64,000 nt of DNA from Sphingopyxis sp. DBS4 (GCF_024628865.1 NZ_CP102384.1:3917001-3981000), one strand, 5' to 3'. Shown: positions 1 to 8,473, counted from the stretch's first letter. The notes: generated by a model not told the origin, from the sequence alone. A program made the numbers and translations.

Positions 1-827
1 ACCTCGGCGTGCGGCTGCTCACCACGAGCGATCCGCAGGAGGCGATAGAGATCGCGCAGGAGTTGGGTCGGCTGAACGAAGAGCGCCGCGCGATCGAGGC
101 GGCGGTGCTCGATGAGGCGATGGCGGCGAGCCTGTCGTGCGCGAACGCGCCCGTCGCGATCGTTGCCGGGCAAGGCTGGCATCCCGGCGTGATCGGAATC
201 GTCGCCGGGCGCCTGAAAGAGAAGCTGCATCGCCCCGCAATCGTCATCGCGGTCGACGAGGATGGCGTCGGCAAGGGATCGGGGCGCTCGATCTCGGGCG
301 TCGACCTTGGCGCCGCGATCCTCGCCGCGAAGGAGACCGGGTTGCTCGTCGCGGGTGGCGGCCATGCGATGGCGGCGGGACTGACCGTCGAGGCGGGCAA
401 GGTCGATGCGCTCGGCGCCTTCCTCAATGACCGGCTCGCCGCCGACGTCGAGCGCGCGAGCGGCGACAGGTCGCTGCTGATCGACGCGGTGCTGGCGCCG
501 CGCGGGATCAATCCGCTGTGGTGCGAGGCGATCGAGAGCGCAGGGCCTTATGGTGCCGGCTGGCCCGCGCCGCGCGTCGCGACGGGGCCGGTGCGGGTCG
601 TCGAATCGGGGATCGTCGGCACCGATCATGTCCGGCTGATCGTGGCGGGGGACGATGGCGCGCGGTTCAAGGCGATCGCCTTTCGCAGCGCCGAGAGCGA
701 GCTGGGGCAATCGCTGCTGAACGCGCGCGGGCGCAAGCTGTGGCTCGCGGGGCGCGCGAAACGCGACGACTGGGGCAGCCGTCCCGCCGCCGAACTTCAC
801 CTCGAAGATGCCGCCTGGGCCGACTAG
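1..827 (+). CDS. recJ: Single-stranded-DNA-specific exonuclease RecJ, C-terminal part (5' end outside window)
   Basis: This is the 3' part of recJ; the reading frame is open to the left edge (codons from base 3), so the N-terminal DHH phosphoesterase motifs lie outside the window. What remains shows the DHHA1-type block GWHPGVIGIVAGRLKEK and the glycine-rich GGGHAMAAG motif near residues 55-125, followed by the small C-terminal OB-like domain typical of RecJ. RecJ degrades single-stranded DNA 5' to 3' in recombination and mismatch repair in the cytoplasm. The stop codon TAG lies inside a dispersed repeat (826-930), so the last residues may have been set by that insertion. Family assignment is confident. 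Confidence 0.93.
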   Translation, partial: LGVRLLTTSDPQEAIEIAQELGRLNEERRAIEAAVLDEAMAASLSCANAPVAIVAGQGWHPGVIGIVAGRLKEKLHRPAIVIAVDEDGVGKGSGRSISGVDLGAAILAAKETGLLVAGGGHAMAAGLTVEAGKVDALGAFLNDRLAADVERASGDRSLLIDAVLAPRGINPLWCEAIESAGPYGAGWPAPRVATGPVRVVESGIVGTDHVRLIVAGDDGARFKAIAFRSAESELGQSLLNARGRKLWLAGRAKRDDWGSRPAAELHLEDAAWAD

Positions 828-930
828 AGTGCGTTCGGTTTTGATGGAATCAAAACCGGCACTCCAGATTCTTGTGTTGCCGTGTTTTTCGAATCGTCCG
901 GTGATTCCACCTGACTTGAAAACACTCCAG
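826..930. repeat. Dispersed ~100-bp repeat, copy A
   Basis: A near-identical sequence occurs at 17660-17762. Both begin at the TAG stop codon of the upstream gene with AGAGTGC, run through a TTTTGAT/ATCAAAA inverted repeat to GCACTC, continue with AGATTCTTG and end at CCACCTGACTTGAAA followed by CACTC. The first ~40 bases can form a hairpin, so the element may end recJ transcription. The rest of the 828-1010 gap shows no gene. Confidence 0.8.
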
Positions 931-1010
931 GAACCGGCGGACGTTCCCGCGCCAATCGGCGCTTGACCGCATGGAAACGCCCGTCTAAGGCGCCGCTTCA
1001 CCGGTTTGAC

Positions 1011-1086
1011 GGCCCCTTCGTCTAGCGGTCTAGGACGTCGCCCTTTCACGGCGAAAACACGGGTTCGAGTCCCGTAGGGGTCACCA
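1011..1086 (+). tRNA. tRNA-Glu (UUC)
   Basis: A complete cloverleaf is visible: acceptor arm GGCCCCT pairs with AGGGGTC, the anticodon stem TCGCC/GGCGA encloses loop CTTTCAC with anticodon TTC, the T arm carries GGGTTCGAGTCCC, and CCA is encoded. It is the first of two tandem glutamate tRNAs 46 bp apart. Confidence 0.96.
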
Positions 1087-1132
1087 CGGTGTAGCGGGCG
1101 GTCGGCTCGCCCATCTAGACATCCGACCATAA

Positions 1133-1207
1133 GGCCCCTTCGTCTAGCGGTCAGGACGCGGCCCTCTCACGGCTGAAACACGGGTTCGATTCCCGTAGGG
1201 GTCACCA
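1133..1207 (+). tRNA. tRNA-Glu (CUC)
   Basis: The acceptor arm is the same as in the tRNA at 1011. The anticodon stem CGGCC/GGCTG encloses loop CTCTCAC with anticodon CTC, which decodes GAG. The D loop is one base shorter than in the neighbour and CCA is encoded. The tandem pair probably arose by duplication and anticodon divergence. Confidence 0.95.
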
Positions 1208-1266
1208 GTCGAACGAAAGATCGGCTTTGGCCCGCTGCGCGCCCGTGAGCGCACGGCGAGATGCGA

Positions 1267-3267
1267 TCAAAGATCGAGGCCGAGCGCCTTTGCCACCCGT
1301 TCCCACGGCACCAGCTTGAAATTCTGATTCTCGGGCGGCGAGACGTTGCGGCCGTCCTGCGCGACCATCAGGCCGTGCGGGAAGTTCGGACCGGCCGCGA
1401 GGCTGCTGACGTCGAGGCCGTCGGTTTCGGAAACACCGTCGATCCCCGCCGCCATGTCGGCGCCGATGCGGAACGAGCCGACATAGGCGTTGTCGCCCTC
1501 GCGGCGGAAGACCGCATAGCTGTCGTTGCCCTGGCTCGAGACGACCAGATAGCCCTTGCCGCCCGCCATCGCATAGAGGCCCATCCCCTCCATATCGTCC
1601 TTGAGCGCCGGATTGTCGGTGATCTTCGCCAGCATCGTGCGCGCGGGACCGCCGCGCGGTTCGGCGCCCTCGCGCCAGATGCCGACATCTTCCTCGCCAG
1701 TATAGAGCATCCCCGTCTCATCATCGGCGACGCAGCCTTCGACCTGGCTCGCGAAGGGCAGGTCGCGCACCAGCTTCGCGCGCACTTTGCCCGCGGGGGT
1801 CGCGACCAGTTCCCACTGGCGCATCTTGCCGTCGGTCTGGTTGACGAAGACATAGGTCTTTTTCGTCTTCGCGCTGCGATACATGCACAGGCCATAGGGG
1901 TCTTCAAAGCCGGTATTCTGCAGCCCGTCCGCGACATCGGTCAGCCGGCGCGTCGCGGGGTCGAGCGCATAGATCGATATGCCCTTCGTCGTGCGGTTGC
2001 TTGCCGTCACCAGCGCGACATCGCGTCCGCCGAGACGGAAACCGCTGCGCAGGTCGACATTGTTCATGCGTCCGTCGGGCAGATATTGGAGCACCTTGCC
2101 GTCGAGGCCATAGACATAGAGCCCCGACTGTTTCTGCGTCCCGATCACCACGCTTTGCGCGGGGTCGGCGGGATTGATCCAGATCGCCGGATCGTCGGCG
2201 GCGTCCCCCCCGGTTTCGACCGGCGCGGTCTCGACCGTGGCGAGCGCCAGCGGCATCGTCGCGGGCGCCGGAGCGGCGGGCCGTTCGGGAAGCCCTGCCG
2301 CGGCGAGCAGCGCCGGCCAGCTCGCGATCTTGAAATTGGGCTGTTCGGGCGCATTGTCGTCGTCGGCGACGACCACGACCGGACCCGCGATCGTGATGCT
2401 GCCCGCGTCCTCGACCTTGTCGGCACCCGCCGCCAGCGTCACCGACCCCTGATAGGCATAGTCGTCGGTGGGGTCGTAGATGTTCAGGCGGTTCGCCTTG
2501 GCATCCGAAACGAGCAGCCGTCCATCGGCGGCGATGGCGACGCCCTTCGCTTCGTCGGTGATATGGCCGAGGCGGACGATGTCGACGATTTCCGGCTTGA
2601 TCTCGGCCTCGGGCTCGGCGGCGAAGCGCCAGACGCCGACGGCTTCCTGCGAGACATAGACCGCGCCGCGATCGTCGGCGGCGCAATAGCCGATTTCCGA
2701 TCCCAGCGACCAGCGCCGCGCGATGCGACCGCTCATCGCGCCCGAGGCGTCGGCGGCAAGCCCCCATTGCTCGATCTCGCCCTTGTCGCCGACGAGGAAG
2801 AGATAGAGGGTGCCGTCGCGATGGCTGCGCGAGAAACAGAGGCCCGCGACCGTCATATCGGGTTTGATTCCGGTCAGGCTCAGCGGGGTCGGAACGCCGC
2901 CGGCGCCGACGCGGAAAAGCTTGGGCGCGTTCGCCTTGCCGTCGAGCGCGGCAAGCAACGGCGCACCGCCCGGCGCGGCGTCGGCGCGAAGATCGAGCGC
3001 GCGGATATTGCCGACCTTGTGCGTCGCGACGCGCTGTCCCTTCAAATCGAAAACTTCGATTCCCGCCGATTCGGCGCCCGCGAGAATCAGCGTGCGCGAC
3101 GGATCGCCGGGATCGGCGATCACGGCGGCGCCATCGGCCCCCGACCCTTGCGTCGCCTGCGTTTCCGCCGATGCGGCGACGGCAGGGATCGCGGCGTCAT
3201 CGGGGGCCGCTGCGGCGGCGGGAACGGCCGTCAGCGCGGCGGCGATTGCAAACAGACTGGTTTTCAC
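1267..3267 (-). CDS. Secreted dual-domain beta-propeller phytase (3-phytase)
   Basis: The product is a predicted exported calcium-dependent beta-propeller phytase, which removes phosphates from phytate (inositol hexakisphosphate) outside the cytoplasm. The start is GTG with a strong upstream AGGGAGGG. Residues 1-21 form a signal peptide (MKTSLFAIAAAL...AAAA). At 666 aa it is about twice a single propeller: residues ~40-330 form a divergent first domain. Residues ~345-660 carry the hallmark DDPAIWINP, GTQKQSGLYVYGLDG, MNNVDLR and DDETGMLYTGEEDVGIW segments. Dual-domain phytases use the weak first propeller to extend the range of lower inositol phosphates. It is divergent from the phosphatase at 3382 and lies next to the inositol catabolism genes, which fits a phytate-scavenging role. 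Confidence 0.92.
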   Translation of the reverse strand: MKTSLFAIAAALTAVPAAAAAPDDAAIPAVAASAETQATQGSGADGAAVIADPGDPSRTLILAGAESAGIEVFDLKGQRVATHKVGNIRALDLRADAAPGGAPLLAALDGKANAPKLFRVGAGGVPTPLSLTGIKPDMTVAGLCFSRSHRDGTLYLFLVGDKGEIEQWGLAADASGAMSGRIARRWSLGSEIGYCAADDRGAVYVSQEAVGVWRFAAEPEAEIKPEIVDIVRLGHITDEAKGVAIAADGRLLVSDAKANRLNIYDPTDDYAYQGSVTLAAGADKVEDAGSITIAGPVVVVADDDNAPEQPNFKIASWPALLAAAGLPERPAAPAPATMPLALATVETAPVETGGDAADDPAIWINPADPAQSVVIGTQKQSGLYVYGLDGKVLQYLPDGRMNNVDLRSGFRLGGRDVALVTASNRTTKGISIYALDPATRRLTDVADGLQNTGFEDPYGLCMYRSAKTKKTYVFVNQTDGKMRQWELVATPAGKVRAKLVRDLPFASQVEGCVADDETGMLYTGEEDVGIWREGAEPRGGPARTMLAKITDNPALKDDMEGMGLYAMAGGKGYLVVSSQGNDSYAVFRREGDNAYVGSFRIGADMAAGIDGVSETDGLDVSSLAAGPNFPHGLMVAQDGRNVSPPENQNFKLVPWERVAKALGLDL

Positions 3268-3381
3268 TCAACCCTCCCTCATTCATCCGGAAAAGCGACG
3301 GCCGTCTGGATGTGATGGCCCGCTCTCAAATTCAGAATAATTTTTCTATCTTTCTTATAAAACAGAACGTATATTCATTCC
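3268..3381. promoter_or_regulatory. Divergent AT-rich promoter region (phytase / inositol monophosphatase)
   Basis: These 114 bp separate two divergent genes and contain the most AT-rich stretch nearby (about 3328-3380). A weak palindrome ACAGAA-CGTATA-TTCATT at 3362-3379 resembles the ATGGAA-N6-TTYCAT operator of the iol genes, with 4 of 6 bases matching in each half. I found no clear PhoB box. Confidence 0.45.
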
Positions 3382-4173
3382 ATGCCGATGTCATCCCTTA
3401 TTTCCGCCATGATCGCCGCCGCTCACGCCGCGGGCGAAGGATTGATCGCCGACCGCGAGCGCATCGCCACGCTGACGATCCACAGCAAGGCCGGCGCCGC
3501 CGACATGTTCACCGAGGCCGACCTCAAGGCCGAGGCGACCGTCCGCGAACACTTGATGGCCCATGCCCCCGACTATGGCTTCCTCGGCGAGGAAGGTGGA
3601 TTGACCCCCGGTCGCGACACCGACCATGTGTGGGTGGTCGATCCGCTGGACGGTACGACCAACTTCCTGACAGGATCCCCACTCTTCGCTGTGAATATTG
3701 CACTGGCGCGACAGGGTGAGGTGATTGCGGGCGTCACCTACGTTCCCGCAATGGCCGAGCTGTTCTGGGCCGAAACCGGCCGCGGCGCCTGGCTCGGTGA
3801 GCAGCGCATCCGGATTTCGCCGCGCTCGACGATCGAGGAGGCCGTGCTCGGGGTCGGTATTCCCTTTGCGACCAAGCCGGATCACGAACAATTTTACGCC
3901 GAGATGGAGCGGCTGACCCCGCGCGTCACTGGCATCCGCCGCCTTGGCGCGGGCGCGATCGACATGGCGTGGGTCGCCTGCGGCCGACACGACGCCTATT
4001 GGGAACAGAGCGTCAGCGCCTGGGACATGGCCGCAGGGGTTGCGATCGTCCGCGAGGCGGGCGGAATCGTCACCGACACGCTCGGCAACGCGCTTGACCT
4101 GATGAACGGCACGGTGCTGGCCTCAACGCCGGCGATCCACAAGGAACTGCTGACGGCGCTGACACGGGTTTAG
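3382..4173 (+). CDS. Inositol monophosphatase family protein (SuhB/HisN-like)
   Basis: The 263-aa protein has the complete metal site of the inositol monophosphatase family: GEEGG with Glu70/Glu71, WVVDPLDGTTNF with Asp87 and Asp90, and WDMAAG near residue 214. These enzymes hydrolyse inositol 1-phosphate, or histidinol phosphate in the HisN branch, in the cytoplasm with Mg2+. Being divergent from a phytase and beside an iol cluster with an organophosphate transporter, its likely task is the last dephosphorylation to free myo-inositol. The family alone does not prove the substrate. A second in-frame ATG lies at 3388, and no strong Shine-Dalgarno sequence precedes either start. Confidence 0.88.
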   Translation: MPMSSLISAMIAAAHAAGEGLIADRERIATLTIHSKAGAADMFTEADLKAEATVREHLMAHAPDYGFLGEEGGLTPGRDTDHVWVVDPLDGTTNFLTGSPLFAVNIALARQGEVIAGVTYVPAMAELFWAETGRGAWLGEQRIRISPRSTIEEAVLGVGIPFATKPDHEQFYAEMERLTPRVTGIRRLGAGAIDMAWVACGRHDAYWEQSVSAWDMAAGVAIVREAGGIVTDTLGNALDLMNGTVLASTPAIHKELLTALTRV

Positions 4174-4220
4174 GTTTGGAGGCGGCTTTGGGGTGGTGAG
4201 CGGACGATGCCCAACCACTC

Positions 4221-4300
4221 CCGTCATCCCGGCGAAGGCCGGGATCTCACCCTATCGCCACGAGGCACTGGCGAGATCCCGGCCTTCGCCGGGATGACGG
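4221..4300. repeat. Hairpin repeat with 28-bp perfect inverted arms
   Basis: The arms CCGTCATCCCGGCGAAGGCC... (4221-4248) and its exact complement (4273-4300) enclose a 24-bp loop. It sits between two convergent genes and could act as a bidirectional terminator. The core 'CGGCGAAGGCCG' type occurs widely in sphingomonad intergenic DNA. The remainder of 4174-4341 shows no gene. Confidence 0.85.
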
Positions 4301-4341
4301 AGTTCGGTCGAAATCCGCCAATTCTCCGTTACGGCTTCCCC

Positions 4342-5457
4342 TTAGGGCTTCACCCACCCCCCCTCGCGATGCGACCGCCGGATCGCGTCGGCGACCTTCT
4401 CCACCGCCAGCGCATCGGCGAAGCTCTTTGCCGCCGACGGCAGTCCCGCCGCGGCCTCGACCGCGGCCTTGACCTCGATCGTCTTCAAATCATTGTAGCC
4501 GATCTGATGGCCCGATGCGGGGCAGAAGGCGCCATAGTCGCCATGCTCGGGCCCGGCGCAGATCGTCGTGAAGCCATTGGTGCGGCCCGGCCCGGAACGA
4601 TAGAGTTGCAGTTCGTTGAACTGCTCCTGCGTGAAGGCGATCGAGCCCTTCGTGCCGCTGACCTCGAACGCCAGCCCCATCTTGTGCCCGCTCGCGATCC
4701 AACTCGCCGCGAGAGTGCCGGTCGCGCCGCCGGCAAATTCGACGACCGCGTCCATCTGGTCGTCGACCGTCACCGCGCGGTCGGTGCCCGCTGCGTCGCG
4801 GCGCGTCGGGTAAGCGGTATGCAGCCGGCCCGACACCGACGCGATGTCGCCGATCAGATGCTGCGCCATCGCGATGATATGGCTGCCGATGTCGGCGAGC
4901 GCGCCGCCCGCTTGCTCGGGCTCGCAGCGCCAATTGAACGGCGCGTCGGCCGACGCCATGAAATCCTCGGCATGGATACCGCGAAAGGCGGTCACCTCGC
5001 CGATCTCGCCGCTGGCGATCAGGTCGCGCGCGAGGACGATCATCGGATTGTAGAGATAGGTGAAGCCGACTGCGGTCGGCCGCCCCGTTGCTGCGGCGGC
5101 CGCGGTCATCGCTTCGGACTCCGCAATCGTCGTCGCCAGCGGCTTTTCGCAATAGACCGCCTTGCCGGCCTGAAGCGCGGCGATCGCGATCGGGGCGTGG
5201 AGCAGGTTCGGGGTGGCGATCGCGACCATGTCGATCGATGCGTCGGCGATCGCCTCGCGCCAGTCGCCGCTTGCCTGCGGGATACCGAGCGAGGCAGCCG
5301 CAGCGGCCGCCGTCGGCAGATCGCGGTCGGCGAGGATCGTGACGCGCGGCGCACGCGGCAGGTCGAAGGTCCGGTCCGCCGCCGCGAAGGCGAGCGCATG
5401 GGCGCGGCCCATGAAGCCGCTGCCGATCAGCGCGATATGGAGGGGGGCGCCGCTCAT
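4342..5457 (-). CDS. Gfo/Idh/MocA family NAD(P)-dependent oxidoreductase (second inositol/sugar dehydrogenase)
   Basis: The 371-aa protein begins with a Rossmann fold (IALIGSGFMGRAHA), has the family motif YCEKPLA near residue 105 and the C-terminal substrate-binding domain with EDFMASADAPFNWR and DIGSHIIAMAQHL. Members oxidise inositols, amino sugars or sugars with NAD(P). It is the last gene of the run transporter-phoD-small HTH-oxidoreductase and overlaps the small gene by 4 bp, so translation is likely coupled. As a separate iolG exists at 16679, this enzyme may handle a stereoisomer (scyllo- or chiro-inositol) or a keto-inositol; that is inference. Confidence 0.85.
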   Translation of the reverse strand: MSGAPLHIALIGSGFMGRAHALAFAAADRTFDLPRAPRVTILADRDLPTAAAAAASLGIPQASGDWREAIADASIDMVAIATPNLLHAPIAIAALQAGKAVYCEKPLATTIAESEAMTAAAAATGRPTAVGFTYLYNPMIVLARDLIASGEIGEVTAFRGIHAEDFMASADAPFNWRCEPEQAGGALADIGSHIIAMAQHLIGDIASVSGRLHTAYPTRRDAAGTDRAVTVDDQMDAVVEFAGGATGTLAASWIASGHKMGLAFEVSGTKGSIAFTQEQFNELQLYRSGPGRTNGFTTICAGPEHGDYGAFCPASGHQIGYNDLKTIEVKAAVEAAAGLPSAAKSFADALAVEKVADAIRRSHREGGWVKP

Positions 5458-5660
5458 CCGCCCGCGACCTGATGAAAGCGTTCGCGCAGCCGCTCGATCG
5501 TCTTGCGCTTGACCGGCTGACCGTCGCGCAGCTTGTACCAGCTATTCTGGCTGATCCGATAGGTCTCGAACAGGCCTTCCCGCGTCGCGCACGGCAGATG
5601 CGCCTTCAGCGCCTCGAACTCGTCGCGCGCGATCGTCTCCATCTCGAAACGCATTCTCAT
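5454..5660 (-). CDS. Small HTH-like protein of unknown function
   Basis: A 68-aa basic protein joined to both neighbours by 4-bp ATGA overlaps, which supports it as a real, translationally coupled gene. Residues ~30-64 (YRISQNSWYKLRDGQPVKRK followed by TIERLRERF) look like a short helix-turn-helix: turn ISQN, recognition helix SWYKLR, and a trailing helix. Similar small proteins occur in alphaproteobacteria without an assigned function. In this position it could be a local regulator or an accessory of the phosphatase/transporter operon. I do not recognise a named family. Confidence 0.65.
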   Translation of the reverse strand: MRMRFEMETIARDEFEALKAHLPCATREGLFETYRISQNSWYKLRDGQPVKRKTIERLRERFHQVAGG

Positions 5661-7069
5661 TCACCTCCATAATAGCTGCCGCCGCGCTCCACGCGCTCGC
5701 GGCGTTCGAGTTCATGCGGGTCGATCGCTGCGCGCCAGCTCTGCTTGCCGTTGACGAGGTCTGCGGCGCGCAGGACGACGGGTTTGCCCGACGCCGAAGC
5801 CCCGATCACGTCGCGAATGCTCAATTCGACGCGCGGCTCGGGATCGAAGCTGAACTCGAGCAGGCCGAAATTGGCGCTCCGCACCCACGGCGCACGCAAT
5901 CGCACCTCGGGATGCTGATCGACGAATTTCGGCGCGAGATATTGGGCAAGGCCCGAACTCACCAGATCGTAGAAATCATAGCCGCCCTGCTCGGACCAGG
6001 GCACACAGTTGAGTTCGCCCTGATGCACGTCGCCCGAAATACCGAGGCAACCGCCAATCCTTTCGTCGCGGATAAAATCGAGGATCTCGTTCCGCTCGTG
6101 GAGGTAGGCGGCCCAGCTATCGCCGTCCTTTTCGGCGAGCGTCCAGCCGGTGCCCGACGCGAGGATCTTGAACGCCGCCTTCGATGCCTTGAGTTCGCGT
6201 TTCAGCCACGCCTTTTGTCCCGCGCCGAGCATCGTCTTGGCCGGACTGTCGGGGTCCGACGGCGGGTCGCGATGGTAGCGCCCGTCGAGCATGAAGATAT
6301 CGACGGGGCCGAAGCTGTGGCGAAAGAAGATGCCCGGCGTATCGGGCAGCCCCGACGCCGGATTCGCCCACCAGCGGTCGAACAGGCGGCGCGTCATCGC
6401 CTTCGCGCCGTTGCGGCGGTCCGAATCATTATAGCCGAAATCATGATCGTCCCAGATCGCGAGTTGCGGCACCGAACGGAGCAGCGGGACGAGCGCCGGC
6501 ACATTGCGCTGGCGCGAATAGAGCGCCGAAAAGGCGGTCTCGCTGTCGCTGTCGGCGTAGATATTGTCACCGAGCCACAGGAAGAGGTCGGGCTCCATCG
6601 CCGCGACCGCTTCGAACACCGGTTGCTCGGGGTAGAGCTGGACGCGCGCGCACGAGCCGAAGGCGATGCGGATCGGGCGCGGGCGGTCGGGCGCGGTGCG
6701 GGTGCGGAAAGCGAGCGGCTGGTGCCGGTCGTCGATTCCGTCGGTCTTGATGCGGTAATAATAGTCGGTGTCGGGCCGAAGCCCTTTCACTTCGATCGCG
6801 GTGCAGAGATCATTCTCCTGCGTCGCGGCGACCGGCGCGGTCGTCTTCGCATCGGCGAAATCGCGGCGTGTCGCATATTCGACCGCGACCCCGAAGGCGC
6901 CGCTCGCGCGCGACCAGACGGAGAAGCTCTCCGGCGTCGTCGCACCCACCATCGGGCCATCGAGCAGCCGCGGATAGCCGATCGCGGCGGCATAAAGCCG
7001 GCGCGGCAACGCAGCGAGAAAGGCAAGCGCGGCGCCCCCGCGCAGAAGATTGCGGCGATGCATCGTCAT
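5657..7069 (-). CDS. phoD: PhoD-like alkaline phosphatase/phosphodiesterase, Tat-exported
   Basis: The 470-aa protein starts with a twin-arginine signal (HRRNLLRGGAALAFLAAL), so it is exported folded to the periplasm. It follows the PhoD order: N-terminal fibronectin-like part, then FGSCAR, WLGDNIYAD, IWDDHDFGYND, LDGRYHR and SGDVH, which supply the metal ligands. PhoD enzymes hydrolyse phosphomonoesters and diesters with Ca2+ and Fe3+. It begins 5 bp after the OPA transporter gene, so the two are probably co-transcribed. In this setting it may trim inositol phosphates or glycerophosphoinositol before uptake. Substrate is inferred from context only. A second ATG lies two codons downstream. 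Confidence 0.88.
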   Translation of the reverse strand: MTMHRRNLLRGGAALAFLAALPRRLYAAAIGYPRLLDGPMVGATTPESFSVWSRASGAFGVAVEYATRRDFADAKTTAPVAATQENDLCTAIEVKGLRPDTDYYYRIKTDGIDDRHQPLAFRTRTAPDRPRPIRIAFGSCARVQLYPEQPVFEAVAAMEPDLFLWLGDNIYADSDSETAFSALYSRQRNVPALVPLLRSVPQLAIWDDHDFGYNDSDRRNGAKAMTRRLFDRWWANPASGLPDTPGIFFRHSFGPVDIFMLDGRYHRDPPSDPDSPAKTMLGAGQKAWLKRELKASKAAFKILASGTGWTLAEKDGDSWAAYLHERNEILDFIRDERIGGCLGISGDVHQGELNCVPWSEQGGYDFYDLVSSGLAQYLAPKFVDQHPEVRLRAPWVRSANFGLLEFSFDPEPRVELSIRDVIGASASGKPVVLRAADLVNGKQSWRAAIDPHELERRERVERGGSYYGGE

Positions 7070-7074
7070 GTCCT

Positions 7075-8409
7075 TCAGTCGCGCAGCTTCGTGTTCCAGA
7101 GCGTCGTGGCGAGGATCGTCGCCAGCACCGAACTGCCGATCCAGAACCAGATCACCGGCCCGAAATCATAGACGTTCGCGCCGTTCGCCATATGCATGTT
7201 GGCGTCGATCAGCGCCCCCGACACCTGTTCCTGGATCGCGGCACCGAGATAGGAGAAGACGCCGACGAGGCCGAGCGCGGCGCCCGCGACGCGCTTCGGA
7301 CAGATATCGATCGCGAACAGCCCGCCGAGCGAGGTGACAAGGCCGGTCATGCCGAGCCCGAACAGGATCACCGCGACCAGAACGACGGCCGGATTGTTCG
7401 GGCCGAAGAAGAGCAGCAGCAGCCCGACAAGCTCGACGACGCCGAACAGCAGATTGGCTGGCGGACGCCGCGCGCCGAAGAATTTATCGGAAACGAAGCC
7501 AAAGGCGACCGCCCCCGCGACCCCCGCGAGCGTACTCGCGGTGAGCACCGCGCCCGCTTCCGCCAGCGAATAGCCCCGCGCTTCCTGGAGATAAAGGATG
7601 CCCCAGCTGTTGATCGCGTAGCGCGTCACATAGTTGGCGGCGCTTGCCAGCGCGAGAATCCAGACCGCCGGGATTTTGAGGATCGAAAGCTGGGTCGCGA
7701 ACACCCCGCGCTCGGGCGCGCCTTCGGCGGGCGGGGCATAATGATCGTTCCGCCAGTCGGCGACGGTCGGCAGGCCCAGCGCGCGCGGACGGTCGGCCAT
7801 CGCGTAAAAGGCGGCGATCCCCGCAAGAATCGCCGCGACGCCCGGCCCCCAGAAGCCCCAGCGCCAGCCGCCGAACGCGACGAGCGCCGAGACGGCGGCG
7901 AAGGTCAGCCCCTCGCCGATCGAATGCGCAGTTGACCAGATGCCGTAATAGCGCCCGCGCTCGCGGTTCGAGAACCAGCTCGCCAGCGCGACGACGCAGG
8001 CGGGCGCGCCATAGCTCTGGAACCAGCCGTTGAGGCCCCAGATCAGCAGCGTCGCCCAGAAGAGCGTCGAGAAGCCCATCGCAATATTGCACAGCGCCGA
8101 CAGGATCATCCCCGCCGCGAACAGCCGCTTCACATTGCTGTGATCGGCGACGAAGCCGTTGATCAGTTTGCCCGCGGCATAGGTGTAGAAGAGCGCCGAG
8201 CCGATCATCCCGAGTTCGAGCGGCGTGAAGATGCCCTGATCGATCAGCGGTTTCTTGACGATGTTGATCGCGAGCCGACAGGTATAGCTGACGGCGTAGG
8301 CGAGCGTGATCGCCATGATGATCCGCATCCGATAGCTCTTGAAAGCGCCATCGACGCCGTCGTCGGTCCTGACCGGCAGGTCCGGCCCCGTCGCGAAATA
8401 TCTGAGCAT
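7075..8409 (-). CDS. OPA-family (GlpT/UhpT/UhpC-like) organophosphate:phosphate antiporter, candidate inositol-phosphate importer
   Basis: The 444-aa polytopic inner-membrane protein has the twelve-helix MFS layout. It carries the OPA signature: SYTCRLAINIVKKPL with Arg45 in helix 1, and NYVTRYAINSWGILYL with Arg263 in helix 7. These match the phosphate-binding Arg45 and Arg269 of GlpT. I chose ATG 8409, preceded by GGAGAG, over a TTG 20 codons upstream. It has its own iol-type operator at 8474-8491 and leads the phoD-HTH-oxidoreductase group. The window has no classic inositol permease (IolT or an ABC system), so import of an inositol phosphate is a plausible role. UhpC-like sensing is the alternative. 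Confidence 0.82.
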   Translation of the reverse strand: MLRYFATGPDLPVRTDDGVDGAFKSYRMRIIMAITLAYAVSYTCRLAINIVKKPLIDQGIFTPLELGMIGSALFYTYAAGKLINGFVADHSNVKRLFAAGMILSALCNIAMGFSTLFWATLLIWGLNGWFQSYGAPACVVALASWFSNRERGRYYGIWSTAHSIGEGLTFAAVSALVAFGGWRWGFWGPGVAAILAGIAAFYAMADRPRALGLPTVADWRNDHYAPPAEGAPERGVFATQLSILKIPAVWILALASAANYVTRYAINSWGILYLQEARGYSLAEAGAVLTASTLAGVAGAVAFGFVSDKFFGARRPPANLLFGVVELVGLLLLFFGPNNPAVVLVAVILFGLGMTGLVTSLGGLFAIDICPKRVAGAALGLVGVFSYLGAAIQEQVSGALIDANMHMANGANVYDFGPVIWFWIGSSVLATILATTLWNTKLRD

Positions 8410-8473
8410 CGCCTCTCTCCCTCGCCGGCCATTGCCAGTCCTCTGTTGCGAGACTATTTCATTATTCAATAAA

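Noticed and set aside
1261..3315. A 684-codon open frame on the plus strand across the phytase gene
   Set aside because: It mirrors the phytase codons, has the arginine/aspartate-rich composition of antisense frames in GC-rich DNA, and has no domain or ribosome site.
3268..3381. A PhoB box before the phytase
   Set aside because: I found no pair of CTGTCAT-like direct repeats with 4-bp spacing; only a weak iol-like palindrome is present.
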